Shown: one piece after another, positions 39,459-48,101 of the stretch | Layout: each line of letters starts with the position of its first letter | Numbering within the stretch: the first letter of the stretch is position 1 | From: Leucobacter sp. L43 | GTDB lineage: Bacteria > Actinomycetota > Actinomycetes > Actinomycetales > Microbacteriaceae | NCBI RefSeq assembly: GCF_016597785.1 | Contig: NZ_JAENJG010000003.1 | Span: 434,001-498,000, forward strand | DNA length: 64,000 nucleotides | Reading direction: 5' to 3' | The notes under the pieces: model-generated | Database searches by the model: none | Told to the model about the DNA's origin: nothing | What the model saw: only the letters and a program-made list of their open reading frames with translations | Made by a program: the position numbers and the translations under genes

Positions 39459-39751
39459 TCGACTGGATGGCATTCATCATCGTCTTCGGGGCGGCGCTCG
39501 TCTCGGCGCTCTTCGTGGTCTCGCTGTACTCGCTCGGACTGAGGTTCCTCGCGACCCCCGCGCCCGCGCCCCGGCTGGCCGACGGCTCGGTCGCGCCGAA
39601 CGGCCCCTCGCGCGACGATGAGGACGACGACGTCGACGCTGCCGGTCGCCCCACCTGGGCGACCGTGCTCGCGAACATCTGCTTCGGGCTCTCCGTGCTC
39701 GTCGTGCTCGTCGGCATCTTCCTCATCATCCCGGCGCTGCACTTCTGGTAA
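39455..39751 (+). CDS. Small two-helix membrane protein coupled to pit
   Basis: A 98-aa protein with hydrophobic segments at about residues 5-27 and 70-93, joined by an acidic loop (DDEDDD). The ATGA overlap with pit indicates coupled translation, so it probably assists or regulates the phosphate transporter. I do not recognise a named family. Confidence 0.7.
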   Translation: MIDWMAFIIVFGAALVSALFVVSLYSLGLRFLATPAPAPRLADGSVAPNGPSRDDEDDDVDAAGRPTWATVLANICFGLSVLVVLVGIFLIIPALHFW

Positions 39752-39762
39752 GCCGTCCGGAG

Positions 39763-39768
39763 TAGTGT
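39763..39768 (+). promoter_or_regulatory. -10 box of the aldehyde dehydrogenase gene
   Basis: TAGTGT with 6 nt to the ATG at 39775; leaderless arrangement. Confidence 0.5.
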
Positions 39769-39774
39769 GACCGC

Positions 39775-41190
39775 ATGACTGCGACCGCACTCGACCGGAT
39801 TCCGATGATCGTCGCCGGGCTGCGGCACAGCTTCTCACGAGGCATCACGCGCCCCGAGGTGTGGCGTCGCGAGCAACTCATGCGCCTCCGGGCGCTGCTG
39901 CAGGATCGCGGCGCAGACTTCGAGGCGGCACTGCGTTCTGATCTCGGCAAATCGGGCACGGAAGCCCAGCTCACCGAGATCGGCTTCCTCGTCTCCGAGA
40001 TCGATCACGCCCTCGCGCACCTCTCCCGCTGGATGCGGCCGAGACGCGTGCGCGTCCCCCTCGCCGTGCAGCCCGCCTCCGCGCGCATCGTGCCTGAGCC
40101 GCTCGGAGTCGTGCTCGTGATCGCCCCCTGGAACTACCCGCTGATGCTCGCCCTGTCGCCCGTCGTCGGCGCACTCGCCGCGGGCAACTCGGTCGTCATC
40201 AAACCGAGCGAGCTCGCTCCCGCGACCTCGGCGCTGATCGCGCGCCTCGTGCCCGACGTGCTGGACCGACGCGCCGTCGCCGTCATCGAGGGGGCGGTGC
40301 CCGAGACGACGGCTTTGCTCGCCGAGCGATTCGACCACATCTTCTACACGGGCAACGCCCGCGTCGGCCGCGTCGTGGCGCGCGCCGCGGCCGAGCACCT
40401 CACGCCGGTGACGCTCGAGCTCGGCGGCAAATCCCCGGTGTACGTCGACGGGACGGTGCCGCTGCACCTCGCGGCGCGTCGGATCGCCTGGGGAAAGTTC
40501 ATGAACGCCGGTCAGACGTGCGTCGCACCCGACTACGTGCTCGGACGCCCGGAGGTGCTCCGAGCACTCGCTCCACTGCTCGCGGAAGCCGTGCACGATC
40601 TCTACGGGAGCGCTCCCGAGAAGAACCCGGACTACGGACGCATCGTCAACGCCGCCCAGTTCGACCGACTCGTCGCCTACCTCGATGACGGCGAGATCGT
40701 ACTCGGCGGAGCGTACGATGCCGCACGGAGATTCATCGCCCCGACGGTTCTCGTCGGCGTCGAGCGAACGGCGGCGGTGATGCGGGACGAGATCTTCGGG
40801 CCGATCCTTCCCCTCGTCGAGGTCTCCGGGCTCGACGACGCGCTGGCATTCGTCGCCGGCCGCCAGAAACCGCTCGCGGCTTACGTGTTCAGCGAGCACA
40901 CCGCAGTGCGGCGGCGGTGGGAGCGCGAGACGAGCTCGGGCGCGCTCGGCTTCGACGCACCGGCGCTGCACCTGGTCGTCCCCGAGCTGCCCTTCGGCGG
41001 GGTCGGTGAGAGCGGCATGGGCGCGTATCACGGCGAACGGTCGTTCCGCGCCTTCAGCCATGAGAAAGCCGTGCTCGCAAAACCGCTCACCCCGGACACG
41101 CTCTCCTCGACGATCATGCCGCCGTTCACGTCGCGGAAGGATGCGCTGGTGCGTCGGTGGCTCGGCAAGCTGCGCGAACCCGGCATATGA
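39775..41190 (+). CDS. Aldehyde dehydrogenase family protein
   Basis: A 471-aa NAD(P)-dependent dehydrogenase oxidising an aldehyde to the acid. Visible are [13 protein letters not shown] with the catalytic Asn, KPSELAP, the catalytic Glu in [12 protein letters not shown] (~215) and the nucleophile Cys in [13 protein letters not shown] (~248). Class 3-like sequence features (direct [10 protein letters not shown]-terminal region, short C-terminus) suggest a fatty or aromatic aldehyde, but the substrate cannot be set. The -10 box is 6 nt before the ATG. Confidence 0.9.
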   Translation: MTATALDRIPMIVAGLRHSFSRGITRPEVWRREQLMRLRALLQDRGADFEAALRSDLGKSGTEAQLTEIGFLVSEIDHALAHLSRWMRPRRVRVPLAVQPASARIVPEPLGVVLVIAPWNYPLMLALSPVVGALAAGNSVVIKPSELAPATSALIARLVPDVLDRRAVAVIEGAVPETTALLAERFDHIFYTGNARVGRVVARAAAEHLTPVTLELGGKSPVYVDGTVPLHLAARRIAWGKFMNAGQTCVAPDYVLGRPEVLRALAPLLAEAVHDLYGSAPEKNPDYGRIVNAAQFDRLVAYLDDGEIVLGGAYDAARRFIAPTVLVGVERTAAVMRDEIFGPILPLVEVSGLDDALAFVAGRQKPLAAYVFSEHTAVRRRWERETSSGALGFDAPALHLVVPELPFGGVGESGMGAYHGERSFRAFSHEKAVLAKPLTPDTLSSTIMPPFTSRKDALVRRWLGKLREPGI

Positions 41191-41213
41191 CCAGCTTCGA
41201 ACCGCCCCGTCGC

Positions 41214-41219
41214 TAGGAT
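41214..41219 (+). promoter_or_regulatory. -10 box of the AI-2E family gene
   Basis: TAGGAT with 6 nt to the GTG at 41226; leaderless arrangement. It probably also drives the threonine ammonia-lyase gene. Confidence 0.5.
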
Positions 41220-41225
41220 TGCCCT

Positions 41226-42422
41226 GTGGAAGACCCCCAGAACAGCCGAGACCTCGATGCTCGAGGCGACGCGGCGCACGAGCTTCCCCTCGGAGTGAGG
41301 GTGGCGGCGGCATGGTCGTGGCGCCTGGTACTGATCGGCATCGCCCTCGCGGGCTTCCTCTGGCTCGTCGTGCAGGTGCGGATCATCGTCATCCCGCTGC
41401 TGGTCGCGATCCTGCTCACCGCGCTCCTCGCCCCCATCGTGCACTGGTTCGAGCGGCAGAAGCTGCCGCGCTCCCTCGGCGTCGTGTTCGCCCTCGCGCT
41501 CTTCATCGCGCTCGTCTGGGTGCTGCTCACGCTGATCATCACCCAGCTGCGCGACGGGCTCGGCGACGTCACGAGCCGCTCCGAGGAGGTGTGGTGGGAG
41601 ATGCTCCGCTGGGCGGAGGCCACGTTCGGCATCTCGGCCAACGAGATCGGGGCCTTCACCGACCAGATCTGGAAGACCGTCCAAGAGCATCAGTCGGAGC
41701 TCTGGAACGGCGCGCTCGGCGTCGCCACGTCGGCCGGCCAGTTCGTCGCCGGCCTCCTGCTCACGCTCTTCTCCCTCATCTTCATGCTGATCGATGGCCG
41801 TCGCATCTGGAACTGGGTCCTCGGGTTCCTTCCCGCCCGCGCGCACGCGCCGGTCGACGCGGCCGGGCGCGCCGGGTGGGTGTCGGTCGGACAGTACGTC
41901 CGGGTGCAGATCTTCGTCGCCTTCGTCGACGCGGTCGGCATCGGCGTTGGCGCTGCGGTGCTGGGAGTGCCTCTCGCCATCCCCATCGCGATCCTCGTCT
42001 TCCTCGGATCCTTCATCCCGTTCCTCGGCGCGATCAGCACCGGCCTGCTCGCCGCCTTCGTCGCCCTCGTCTACAACGGGCCGGTCAACGCGCTGCTCAT
42101 GCTCGGCGTCGTGATCCTCGTCAATCAGATCGAGGGCCACGTGCTCCAGCCGCTGGTGATGGGAAGCGCGGTGCGCGTGCACCCGCTCGGCGTCGTGCTC
42201 GCCGTCTCGACGGGCGCTCTGCTCGCCGGCATCCCGGGCGCCCTGTTCGCCGTTCCTCTCGCCGCGGCAGCGAACTCGATCGTCAATGTTCTCGTCAAGC
42301 GGCAGTGGGAGACGGGCGTCGACCCCGTGGCCGACTACCACCGCAGATATCAGTTGCAGCATCGCGCCAAGCATCGTGCGCGAGCCGTCGCCAAGATGCG
42401 ACGCAAGGAAGGACGTTCATGA
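41226..42422 (+). CDS. AI-2E family transporter-like membrane protein
   Basis: A 398-aa protein with about eight membrane helices: paired N-terminal helices (residues ~25-90), an amphipathic middle domain (~115-200) and a C-terminal bundle containing FLGSFIPFLGAISTG and NQIEGHVLQPLVMG, the most conserved parts of the AI-2E (TqsA/PerM) family. Members include autoinducer-2 exporters and Na+(Li+)/H+ antiporters, so the substrate is open. Translation is coupled to the next gene through an ATGA overlap. It has a charged cytoplasmic tail. Confidence 0.9.
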   Translation: MEDPQNSRDLDARGDAAHELPLGVRVAAAWSWRLVLIGIALAGFLWLVVQVRIIVIPLLVAILLTALLAPIVHWFERQKLPRSLGVVFALALFIALVWVLLTLIITQLRDGLGDVTSRSEEVWWEMLRWAEATFGISANEIGAFTDQIWKTVQEHQSELWNGALGVATSAGQFVAGLLLTLFSLIFMLIDGRRIWNWVLGFLPARAHAPVDAAGRAGWVSVGQYVRVQIFVAFVDAVGIGVGAAVLGVPLAIPIAILVFLGSFIPFLGAISTGLLAAFVALVYNGPVNALLMLGVVILVNQIEGHVLQPLVMGSAVRVHPLGVVLAVSTGALLAGIPGALFAVPLAAAANSIVNVLVKRQWETGVDPVADYHRRYQLQHRAKHRARAVAKMRRKEGRS

Positions 42423-43690
42423 CCGAGCAGACCCCAGCACCGGTGCTTCCCGTGCAGGCCCCCGCGCCCACGCTCGCCGATTTCGAGCGCGCGCTCGAGG
42501 TCGTGCACCAGGTGACGCAGCGCACCCCGCTCGAGAGCTCGCGGTATCTCGCCGAGATTCTCGACGTCCCGACGGTGTACATGAAGTGCGAGAACCTGCA
42601 GCGCACCGGGGCGTACAAGCTGCGCGGCGCGTACTACCGACTCACGCAGCTCACGCCGGAGGAGCGCGCTCGCGGCGTCGTCGCCGCGTCGGCCGGGAAC
42701 CATGCCCAGGGCGTCGCGTTCGCGGCGCGCGAGCTCGGCATCAAGGCGACGATCTTCACGCCGCTCGGCGTCGCGCTGCCGAAGCTGCAGGCCACCCGAG
42801 GCTACGGGGCCGAGGTGGTGCTCGAAGGCGCGACCTTCCACGAGACCAACGCGGCAGCGCAGCGGTTCGTGGCCGAGACTGGCGCCGTGTTCATCCCGCC
42901 CTTCGACCACGAGGCTGTGATCCACGGGCAGGGGACCGTGGCCCTGGAGATCCTCGACTCAGCGCCGGAGATCGAGACCATCGTCGTGCCGATCGGCGGC
43001 GGCGGCCTCGTCTCCGGCGTCGCCGCGGCGGCGAAACTGCGGGCCGAGCGCGACGGAACCCCCATGCGCATCATCGGCGTGCAGTCGGAGAACGCGTCGC
43101 CCTTCGTCGCGTCGCTCGACGCCGGAGAGCCGGTCACGATCCTCACGAAGCCGACGATCGCCGATGGCATCGCCGTCGCGCGCCCGGGCGACCGCACCTT
43201 CGAGTACGTGCGCGACTACGTCGACGAAGTCGTCACGGTGAGCGACGACGACATCGCTCGAGCCATCGTCGTGCTGCTCGAACGCGCCAAGATGGTCGTC
43301 GAGCCCGCCGGAGCCGCCGGTGTGGCCGCGATGCTCGCCGGGAAGGCGCGGGTCAGCGGACCCACCGCGGTGATCCTCTCGGGCGGCAACATCGACCCGC
43401 TGCTGCTGCAGCGCGTCATCGGCCACGGTCTGGCTGCGTCGGCTCGCTACCTCAAGCTGCGCATCCTGCTCCCCGACGTGCCCGGCCAGCTGGTGCGCAC
43501 GGCGTCGATCGTCGCCGAGCACAACGCGAATGTCGTCGAGGTGATCCACACCCGTCACGCGACCGAGCTGCCGATCAGCGAGGTGGAGCTCGAACTCCAC
43601 ATCGAGACGCGCGGTCACGACCACGGGGAGATCGTCGCCCAGGCCCTGCGCGACGCCGGCTACATCGTGCGGGTGGGCGAGCGCTACTGA
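42419..43690 (+). CDS. ilvA: Threonine ammonia-lyase, PLP-dependent, with C-terminal ACT-like domain
   Basis: A 423-aa enzyme that deaminates threonine to 2-oxobutanoate, the first step of isoleucine synthesis or threonine catabolism. The PLP lysine is in RTGAYKLRGAYYRL (~64), with SAGNHAQGVAFAA and VPIGGGGLVSG as cofactor-binding loops. Residues ~340-420 (LKLRILLPDVPGQLVRTASI) form one ACT-like domain as in the shorter catabolic-type enzymes. GGAAGGA precedes the ATG. The 3' end is unusual: the final codons GAGCGCTACTGA are repeated twice more downstream in 87-bp tandem copies. Confidence 0.93.
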   Translation: MTEQTPAPVLPVQAPAPTLADFERALEVVHQVTQRTPLESSRYLAEILDVPTVYMKCENLQRTGAYKLRGAYYRLTQLTPEERARGVVAASAGNHAQGVAFAARELGIKATIFTPLGVALPKLQATRGYGAEVVLEGATFHETNAAAQRFVAETGAVFIPPFDHEAVIHGQGTVALEILDSAPEIETIVVPIGGGGLVSGVAAAAKLRAERDGTPMRIIGVQSENASPFVASLDAGEPVTILTKPTIADGIAVARPGDRTFEYVRDYVDEVVTVSDDDIARAIVVLLERAKMVVEPAGAAGVAAMLAGKARVSGPTAVILSGGNIDPLLLQRVIGHGLAASARYLKLRILLPDVPGQLVRTASIVAEHNANVVEVIHTRHATELPISEVELELHIETRGHDHGEIVAQALRDAGYIVRVGERY

Positions 43691-43940
43691 AGCGACACGC
43701 GTTGCGTGGCGCCGGATCGCTCGGTGCCGCCCACGGCGGCAGCCCACGGAGTGAAGCGCGGGGTGGAGCGCTACTGAAGCGGCACGCGTTGCGTGGCGCC
43801 GGAGCGCTCGGTGCCGCCCACGGCGGCAGCCCACGGAGTGGAGCGCGGGGTGGATCGCTACTGAAGCGACACGCGTTGCGTGGCGCCGGAGCGCTCGGTG
43901 CCGCCCACGGCGGCAGCCCACGGAGTGAAGCGCGGGGTGG
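43679..43940 (+). repeat. Three 87-bp tandem repeats beginning in the 3' end of ilvA
   Basis: Copies start at 43679, 43766 and 43853 (period exactly 87 bp, 29 codons) and differ at only a few bases. Each starts with a copy of the last ilvA codons (GAGCGCTACTGA, in the third GATCGCTACTGA) and contains a perfect hairpin TGCCGCC-CAC-GGCGGCA (first at 43725-43741). They end 10 bp before the TetR gene's stop on the other strand. Confidence 0.92.
43725..43741. terminator. GC hairpin, repeated three times downstream of ilvA
   Basis: A 7-bp perfect stem with a CAC loop, present again at 43812-43828 and 43899-43915. The convergent placement between ilvA and the TetR gene suits a terminator, but no T-run follows. 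Confidence 0.45.
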
Positions 43941-43949
43941 AGCGCGGCA

Positions 43950-44549
43950 TCAAGACGGGAGTGGGGCGCCGGCCTGCTGCGCATACAGCGCGATCGCGCG
44001 TCGTGCGTCGGCGACCGTGATGCTGCCGCCCCCGGTGATGTGCAATCCGTAGGCGTCTTCGAGCGCTACGAGGTTCATCGCGATGTCGTCGAGCGGGCCG
44101 GTGAGCGAGAAGTCGCCCGCTTCCACGCCCTCTGCCAGGATCTCCCGGTAGAGCGCGAACTGCTCCCCGTAGAGCCGCTGCACGAGCTCGTCGTGCAGCG
44201 GTGATTTGCCGCCCAGCACGTCGAATTCGTAGAGCAGGCTCATCAGGGCGTCGTCGGGGCCGGTCGGCAAGCCGGCCGTGATGGCGACCGCGAGCTTGGC
44301 GGGGGCGCCGACCTCCCGCGCGACGAGGGCGGCGCGCTCGGCTCCCACGCGCTCCATGCCGGCGGCGTGCGCCTCGACGAGGATCGCGTCGAGGTCGTCG
44401 TAGTAGTACAGCAGTGCGCCGCGGGTCACGCCGGCCTGGTTCGCGACGTCCGTGAGCGACAGGCTGCGGAGCCCGTGCTGCGCGGCGGCCGCGAGCGCTG
44501 CATCGACGACCTCTTTGCGGCGCTGCTGCTGGGTGCTCGGTCGGGCCAT
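43950..44549 (-). CDS. TetR family transcriptional regulator (BetI-like)
   Basis: A 199-aa repressor-type protein. The N-terminal DNA-binding domain shows LSLTDVANQAGVTRGALL and YYYDDLDAILVEA at about residues 30-62; the remaining helices form the ligand-binding domain. The ATG at 44549 is 7 nt after CATACT. It is divergent from the amidohydrolase-permease pair and probably controls it through the palindromes at 44811-44837. Longer in-frame starts lie in low-complexity GC-rich sequence and are unlikely. Confidence 0.88.
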   Translation of the reverse strand: MARPSTQQQRRKEVVDAALAAAAQHGLRSLSLTDVANQAGVTRGALLYYYDDLDAILVEAHAAGMERVGAERAALVAREVGAPAKLAVAITAGLPTGPDDALMSLLYEFDVLGGKSPLHDELVQRLYGEQFALYREILAEGVEAGDFSLTGPLDDIAMNLVALEDAYGLHITGGGSITVADARRAIALYAQQAGAPLPS

Positions 44550-44556
44550 GCCTGCC

Positions 44557-44562
44557 AGTATG
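44557..44562 (-). promoter_or_regulatory. -10 box of the TetR gene
   Basis: CATACT, 7 nt from the ATG at 44549; leaderless arrangement. Confidence 0.45.
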
Positions 44563-44714
44563 CCAGCCGAGGCGCGGGCGAGCGGGCGGGCGGGCGCGCG
44601 GGCCGCGGCCCGTCCGTTCCTCGCGCCTCGCCCGAGGCGGGTCAGTTGCGGAGCGTGTTGCGGGGGATCGGGGGAGCTACACCCTCCGAAAGTGACCCGG
44701 CTGCCGGCGCGGCG

Positions 44715-44773
44715 GGCTGGGTGTCGCGCCGGCTGAGTGCCGGCCGGCTGGGTGTCGGGCCGGCTGGGTGTCG
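44715..44773. repeat. Four imperfect 15-16-bp direct repeats
   Basis: GGCTGGGTGTCG occurs at 44715, 44746 and 44762, with a variant GGCTGAGTGCCG at 44731. They lie in the 332-bp region 44550-44881 between the TetR and amidohydrolase genes, which otherwise holds only the promoters and operator listed here. Confidence 0.65.
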
Positions 44774-44801
44774 GATCCATCCGACGGCACAGCAGCATTA
44801 T

Positions 44802-44837
44802 TTGACAAACGAGTGAATTAATTTACTCTTGAGTAAA
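44802..44837 (+). promoter_or_regulatory. Promoter and TetR-type operator of the amidohydrolase-permease operon
   Basis: TTGACA (44802-44807) and TACTCT (44824-44829) are spaced 16 bp. Overlapping the -10 is TTTACTC-TT-GAGTAAA, a perfect inverted repeat (44822-44837), and GAGTGAAT-TA-ATTTACTC just upstream (44811-44828) has one mismatch. Three half-sites in a row suggest cooperative binding by the adjacent TetR regulator. Confidence 0.7.
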
Positions 44838-44881
44838 AGAACTCGGCGGATCGCCGTCGAGCCGAGCGCCGAGGAGCTGAC

Positions 44882-46597
44882 ATGGCCGTCGACACCCTGT
44901 TTACCGGTGGGAGCATCCGCACCTTCGATCCCGCGCAGCCCTGGGCCGAAGCGGTCGGCGTGACCGGTGATCGCATCTCGTACGTCGGTTCCGCGGCGGA
45001 CGCTCCCGCCGCTCGCCGCGTCGTGCAGCTCGAAGGGCGCCTGCTCACGCCGGGTGTCGCCGATACGCACAACCATCTGCTGCTGGGCTTCGACGACCTC
45101 GCGGTCAGCCTCGATCAGGTGCAGAGCCTCGACGTCGTGCGTGCGCGCATCGCCGAGTTCGCCGAAACGCACCCAGAGCTCGACTGGATCTGCGCGGAGA
45201 ACGCCCTGTACTCCGTGGTCGAGGGCCGCCGCCCCCGGGCCGATGACCTCACCGGCGTCACCGACCGCCCGGTCTTCATCACGACCTACGATCAGCACTC
45301 CGTGTGGCTGAACCGACCCGCGCTCGCGAAGCTCGGCATCCTGAACGGCGGCGACATCGCGTGGGGCAACCCCGAGATCGACGCCGCAACGGGCGAGCCC
45401 ACCGGGTGGGTCACCGACTTCTACACGAGCGCGATGACCATCGACGGTCTGGCCGAGCTCCAGCGCGACATTCCGATGTACTCGCCCGACCGGCGCTACC
45501 GCAAGATCACGAACAGCCTGGAGATGGCTGCGCGATCCGGCATCACCTCGGTGGTCGAGCCGCAGGTGCCCCTCGCAGAACTCGACCTCTTCGCCCGCGC
45601 CGAACGCGAGGGCAAGCTCACGAGCCGCACCACGGCCGCCATCTACCACCCGGTCGGCGCCGACGGCGACTTCCGCGCGCGCATCACCGAGGCCATCCGC
45701 GAGACGCCGCAGCACGAGCGCTTCACGCTCGGCCCCGTGAAGCTGTACGCCGACGACGTCATCGAACCGCACACCGCCGCGATGCTCGAGGACTACGCCA
45801 ACCGCCCGGGCCACCGAGGGCATCCGAGCCTCGAACCGACGGAGTTCACGAAGCTCTTCGTCGAACTCGATCGGCTCGGCTACCAGGTGCACACCCATGC
45901 CACCGGCGACTGGGGGATCCGGCTGACGCTCGATTCGATCGAGGCCGCCCAGCGCGCGAACGGACGGCTCGACACCCGCCACGGCATCGTGCACGTCGAG
46001 TGCCTCGCGCCCCAGGATCTCCCGCGATTCGCCGACCTCGGCGTCGTCGCCGCCATGCAGCCGCGGCACGCGTCACCCGACCTGGTGGCCGGCACCTGGA
46101 TGGAGAACGTGGGCGAATCGCGTTGGGATCGCGCGTGGCGCTTCAAGTCCATGCTCGATTCCGGCGCGCGCGTGACGTTCTCCAGCGACTGGCAGGTGGG
46201 CGAGATGGATCCCTTGATCGGCCTGTACAGCGCTATGACCCGCGCCCGCCTCGACGGGGGCGATGCCTGGACCCTCGGGGAGCGGCTCGATCTCGACCGC
46301 GCGCTGCGCGCGTACACCCTGGGCGGCGCGGAGGCCTTCCACCGCGAGCACGATGTCGGCGCACTGCGCGTCGGAGCGCTCGCCGATGTCGTCGTCTGGT
46401 CGGGCGATCTCTACGCGATGGAGCCCGCCGAACTGCTCGAGCAGCGGGCCGACCTGACCGTGGTCGGCGGTGCTGCGATCCACGATGCCCGTGGCGAACT
46501 CGGCGGTGCTGCTGCGGCCGCACTGGCGACCGATCCGGCCGGCGCCGGGCAGGTCTGCTCCGAGCCCGCGGCGAGCGCTCACACGCACACCCACTGA
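44882..46597 (+). CDS. Amidohydrolase family protein, YtcJ-like (Amidohydro_3)
   Basis: A 571-aa metal-dependent hydrolase. Metal-binding and family motifs are DTHNHLLLGF (~60), HTHATGDWGIR (~338), GIVHVECLA and FSSDWQVG (~435). A short beta domain made from both termini flanks the barrel (TLFTGGSIRTFDP; LADVVVWSGDLYAM). The last ~40 residues are Ala-rich and end in HTHTH, which could bind metal. Substrate is unknown; YtcJ-like enzymes act on amides or cyclic imides. It is first in an operon with an APC permease and probably under the TetR regulator. Confidence 0.88.
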   Translation: MAVDTLFTGGSIRTFDPAQPWAEAVGVTGDRISYVGSAADAPAARRVVQLEGRLLTPGVADTHNHLLLGFDDLAVSLDQVQSLDVVRARIAEFAETHPELDWICAENALYSVVEGRRPRADDLTGVTDRPVFITTYDQHSVWLNRPALAKLGILNGGDIAWGNPEIDAATGEPTGWVTDFYTSAMTIDGLAELQRDIPMYSPDRRYRKITNSLEMAARSGITSVVEPQVPLAELDLFARAEREGKLTSRTTAAIYHPVGADGDFRARITEAIRETPQHERFTLGPVKLYADDVIEPHTAAMLEDYANRPGHRGHPSLEPTEFTKLFVELDRLGYQVHTHATGDWGIRLTLDSIEAAQRANGRLDTRHGIVHVECLAPQDLPRFADLGVVAAMQPRHASPDLVAGTWMENVGESRWDRAWRFKSMLDSGARVTFSSDWQVGEMDPLIGLYSAMTRARLDGGDAWTLGERLDLDRALRAYTLGGAEAFHREHDVGALRVGALADVVVWSGDLYAMEPAELLEQRADLTVVGGAAIHDARGELGGAAAAALATDPAGAGQVCSEPAASAHTHTH

Positions 46598-46624
46598 TTC
46601 AGCACACCGAATAGAGGACCCCAG

Positions 46625-48037
46625 ATGTCAACGATGCCATCCCACTCAGCAGTCGCCGTCGGCGACGAACGTCTCGCCCACGAGGTCGCAGGCGAAAGCG
46701 GCTCCCTCAAGCGCACCCTGAAGCTGCGCCACCTGGTCTTCATCGGCCTGGCCTACATGGCGCCGCTCGCAGTCTTCGACATGTTCGGAATCGTGGCCGA
46801 TGTCACGAGCGGCCACGTCCCGCTCGCCTACCTGGTCGTGATGATCGCGGTGCTCTTCACCGCCTTCAGCTACTCGCGCATGGTCCGGTTCTTCCCGATC
46901 GCAGGATCCGCCTACACCTACGCCAAGGAGGCCATCAACGCGCACCTGGGCTTTCTCGTGGGATGGGTCGCGACGCTCGACTACCTGTTGCTGCCGATGA
47001 TCAACGCCATCCTCTCCGCGATCTACATGACCGCGGTGATTCCGGGGGTGCCCTTCTGGGTGTGGGTGCTGCTCACCGTCGCGATCTGCACGGTGCTCAA
47101 CCTCGTCGGAGTGAAGCTCGCGGCGAGCATGAACGTGATCCTCGTCAGCATTCAGCTCGTCGTCGCCGTCGTCTTCGTCGTGCTCACGATCATCAATATC
47201 GTGAACGGAGCGAACGGGGCGGAGTTCACCGCTCGCCCGTTCATCTCGAGCGACGTGCAGGGCGCCGCGATCGCCGCGGGAGCCGCGATCCTCGCCCTGT
47301 CGTTCCTCGGCTTCGACGCGGTCTCGACCCTCGCGGAGGAGGCGGAGAAGCCCGAGCGCGACATTCCCCGCGCCATCTTCATCATCATCGCGGTCGCCGG
47401 TGCGTTCTTCATCACGGTCACCTACGTGATGCAGACGCTGTTCCCCGACGTGACGCAGCTCGCCGATATCGTGGGCGCGTCGCCCGAGATCGCGAAGTAC
47501 ATCGGCGGGGCCGCATTCCAGGCGATCTTCGTCGGCGGGTACATGATGGCCGTGCTCGGGTGCGGGATCACGCAGCAGATGAGTGCTGCCCGCCTGCTCT
47601 ACGCGATGGGCCGCGACGGTGCGCTGCCGCGCCGGCTCTTCGGCACCGTGAACCCGCGCACCGGCGTCCCCGTCGTCAACGTGCTGATCGTCGCGCTGGT
47701 CGCGCTCACGGCGCTGTTTGTCGACCTCGATCAGGCTGCGTCGATGATCAACTTCGGCGCCTTCATCGCGTTCACGTTCGTGAACCTCTCCGTGATCTTC
47801 GTGTTCTTCCGCTTCCTGAAGCGGCGCACGGCGGGAGCCTGGGTCACGTTCGTCGCCGTTCCCGCCGTCGGCGTCGCGATCAACGTGTGGCTGTGGCTGA
47901 GCCTCGACTCGATCTCCATGATCATCGGCGGCATCTGGTTGGCGCTCGGCATCGTCTACCTGCTGGTGAAGACGCGGGGCCTGCGGGCGCCGGCGCCCGA
48001 TCTCACGGGGCCGATCAACATCTCGATGTACGAGTGA
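46625..48037 (+). CDS. APC superfamily amino acid/amine permease
   Basis: A 470-aa permease with about twelve membrane helices. FIGLAYMAPLAVFDMFG, SAYTYAKEAI and FLGFDAVSTLAEEAEKPERD are characteristic of the APC family. AGAGGA lies 6-10 nt before the ATG. The gene is 27 bp downstream of the amidohydrolase, so the pair probably imports and hydrolyses one compound. It ends 64 bp before the convergent greA. Confidence 0.92.
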   Translation: MSTMPSHSAVAVGDERLAHEVAGESGSLKRTLKLRHLVFIGLAYMAPLAVFDMFGIVADVTSGHVPLAYLVVMIAVLFTAFSYSRMVRFFPIAGSAYTYAKEAINAHLGFLVGWVATLDYLLLPMINAILSAIYMTAVIPGVPFWVWVLLTVAICTVLNLVGVKLAASMNVILVSIQLVVAVVFVVLTIINIVNGANGAEFTARPFISSDVQGAAIAAGAAILALSFLGFDAVSTLAEEAEKPERDIPRAIFIIIAVAGAFFITVTYVMQTLFPDVTQLADIVGASPEIAKYIGGAAFQAIFVGGYMMAVLGCGITQQMSAARLLYAMGRDGALPRRLFGTVNPRTGVPVVNVLIVALVALTALFVDLDQAASMINFGAFIAFTFVNLSVIFVFFRFLKRRTAGAWVTFVAVPAVGVAINVWLWLSLDSISMIIGGIWLALGIVYLLVKTRGLRAPAPDLTGPINISMYE

Positions 48038-48043
48038 GGGCGA

Positions 48044-48059
48044 GGCCGCTGATGCGGCC
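48044..48059. terminator. Candidate terminator between the permease gene and greA
   Basis: GGCCGC-TGAT-GCGGCC, a 6-bp stem with a tetraloop, 7 nt after the permease stop. No T-run. Confidence 0.45.
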
Positions 48060-48101
48060 CCGCCCCGGAAGTATGGTGCTGATCTTCAGCGCTGCGCCGG
48101 A

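Noticed and set aside
41226-42422. AI-2E protein as the exporter for LuxS-made autoinducer-2
   Set aside because: The two genes are 18 kb apart and the family includes ion antiporters; sequence alone gives no support for AI-2 transport.
43679-43940. CRISPR-like array from the 87-bp units
   Set aside because: No unique spacers: the whole unit is repeated without interruption, and no cas genes occur nearby.
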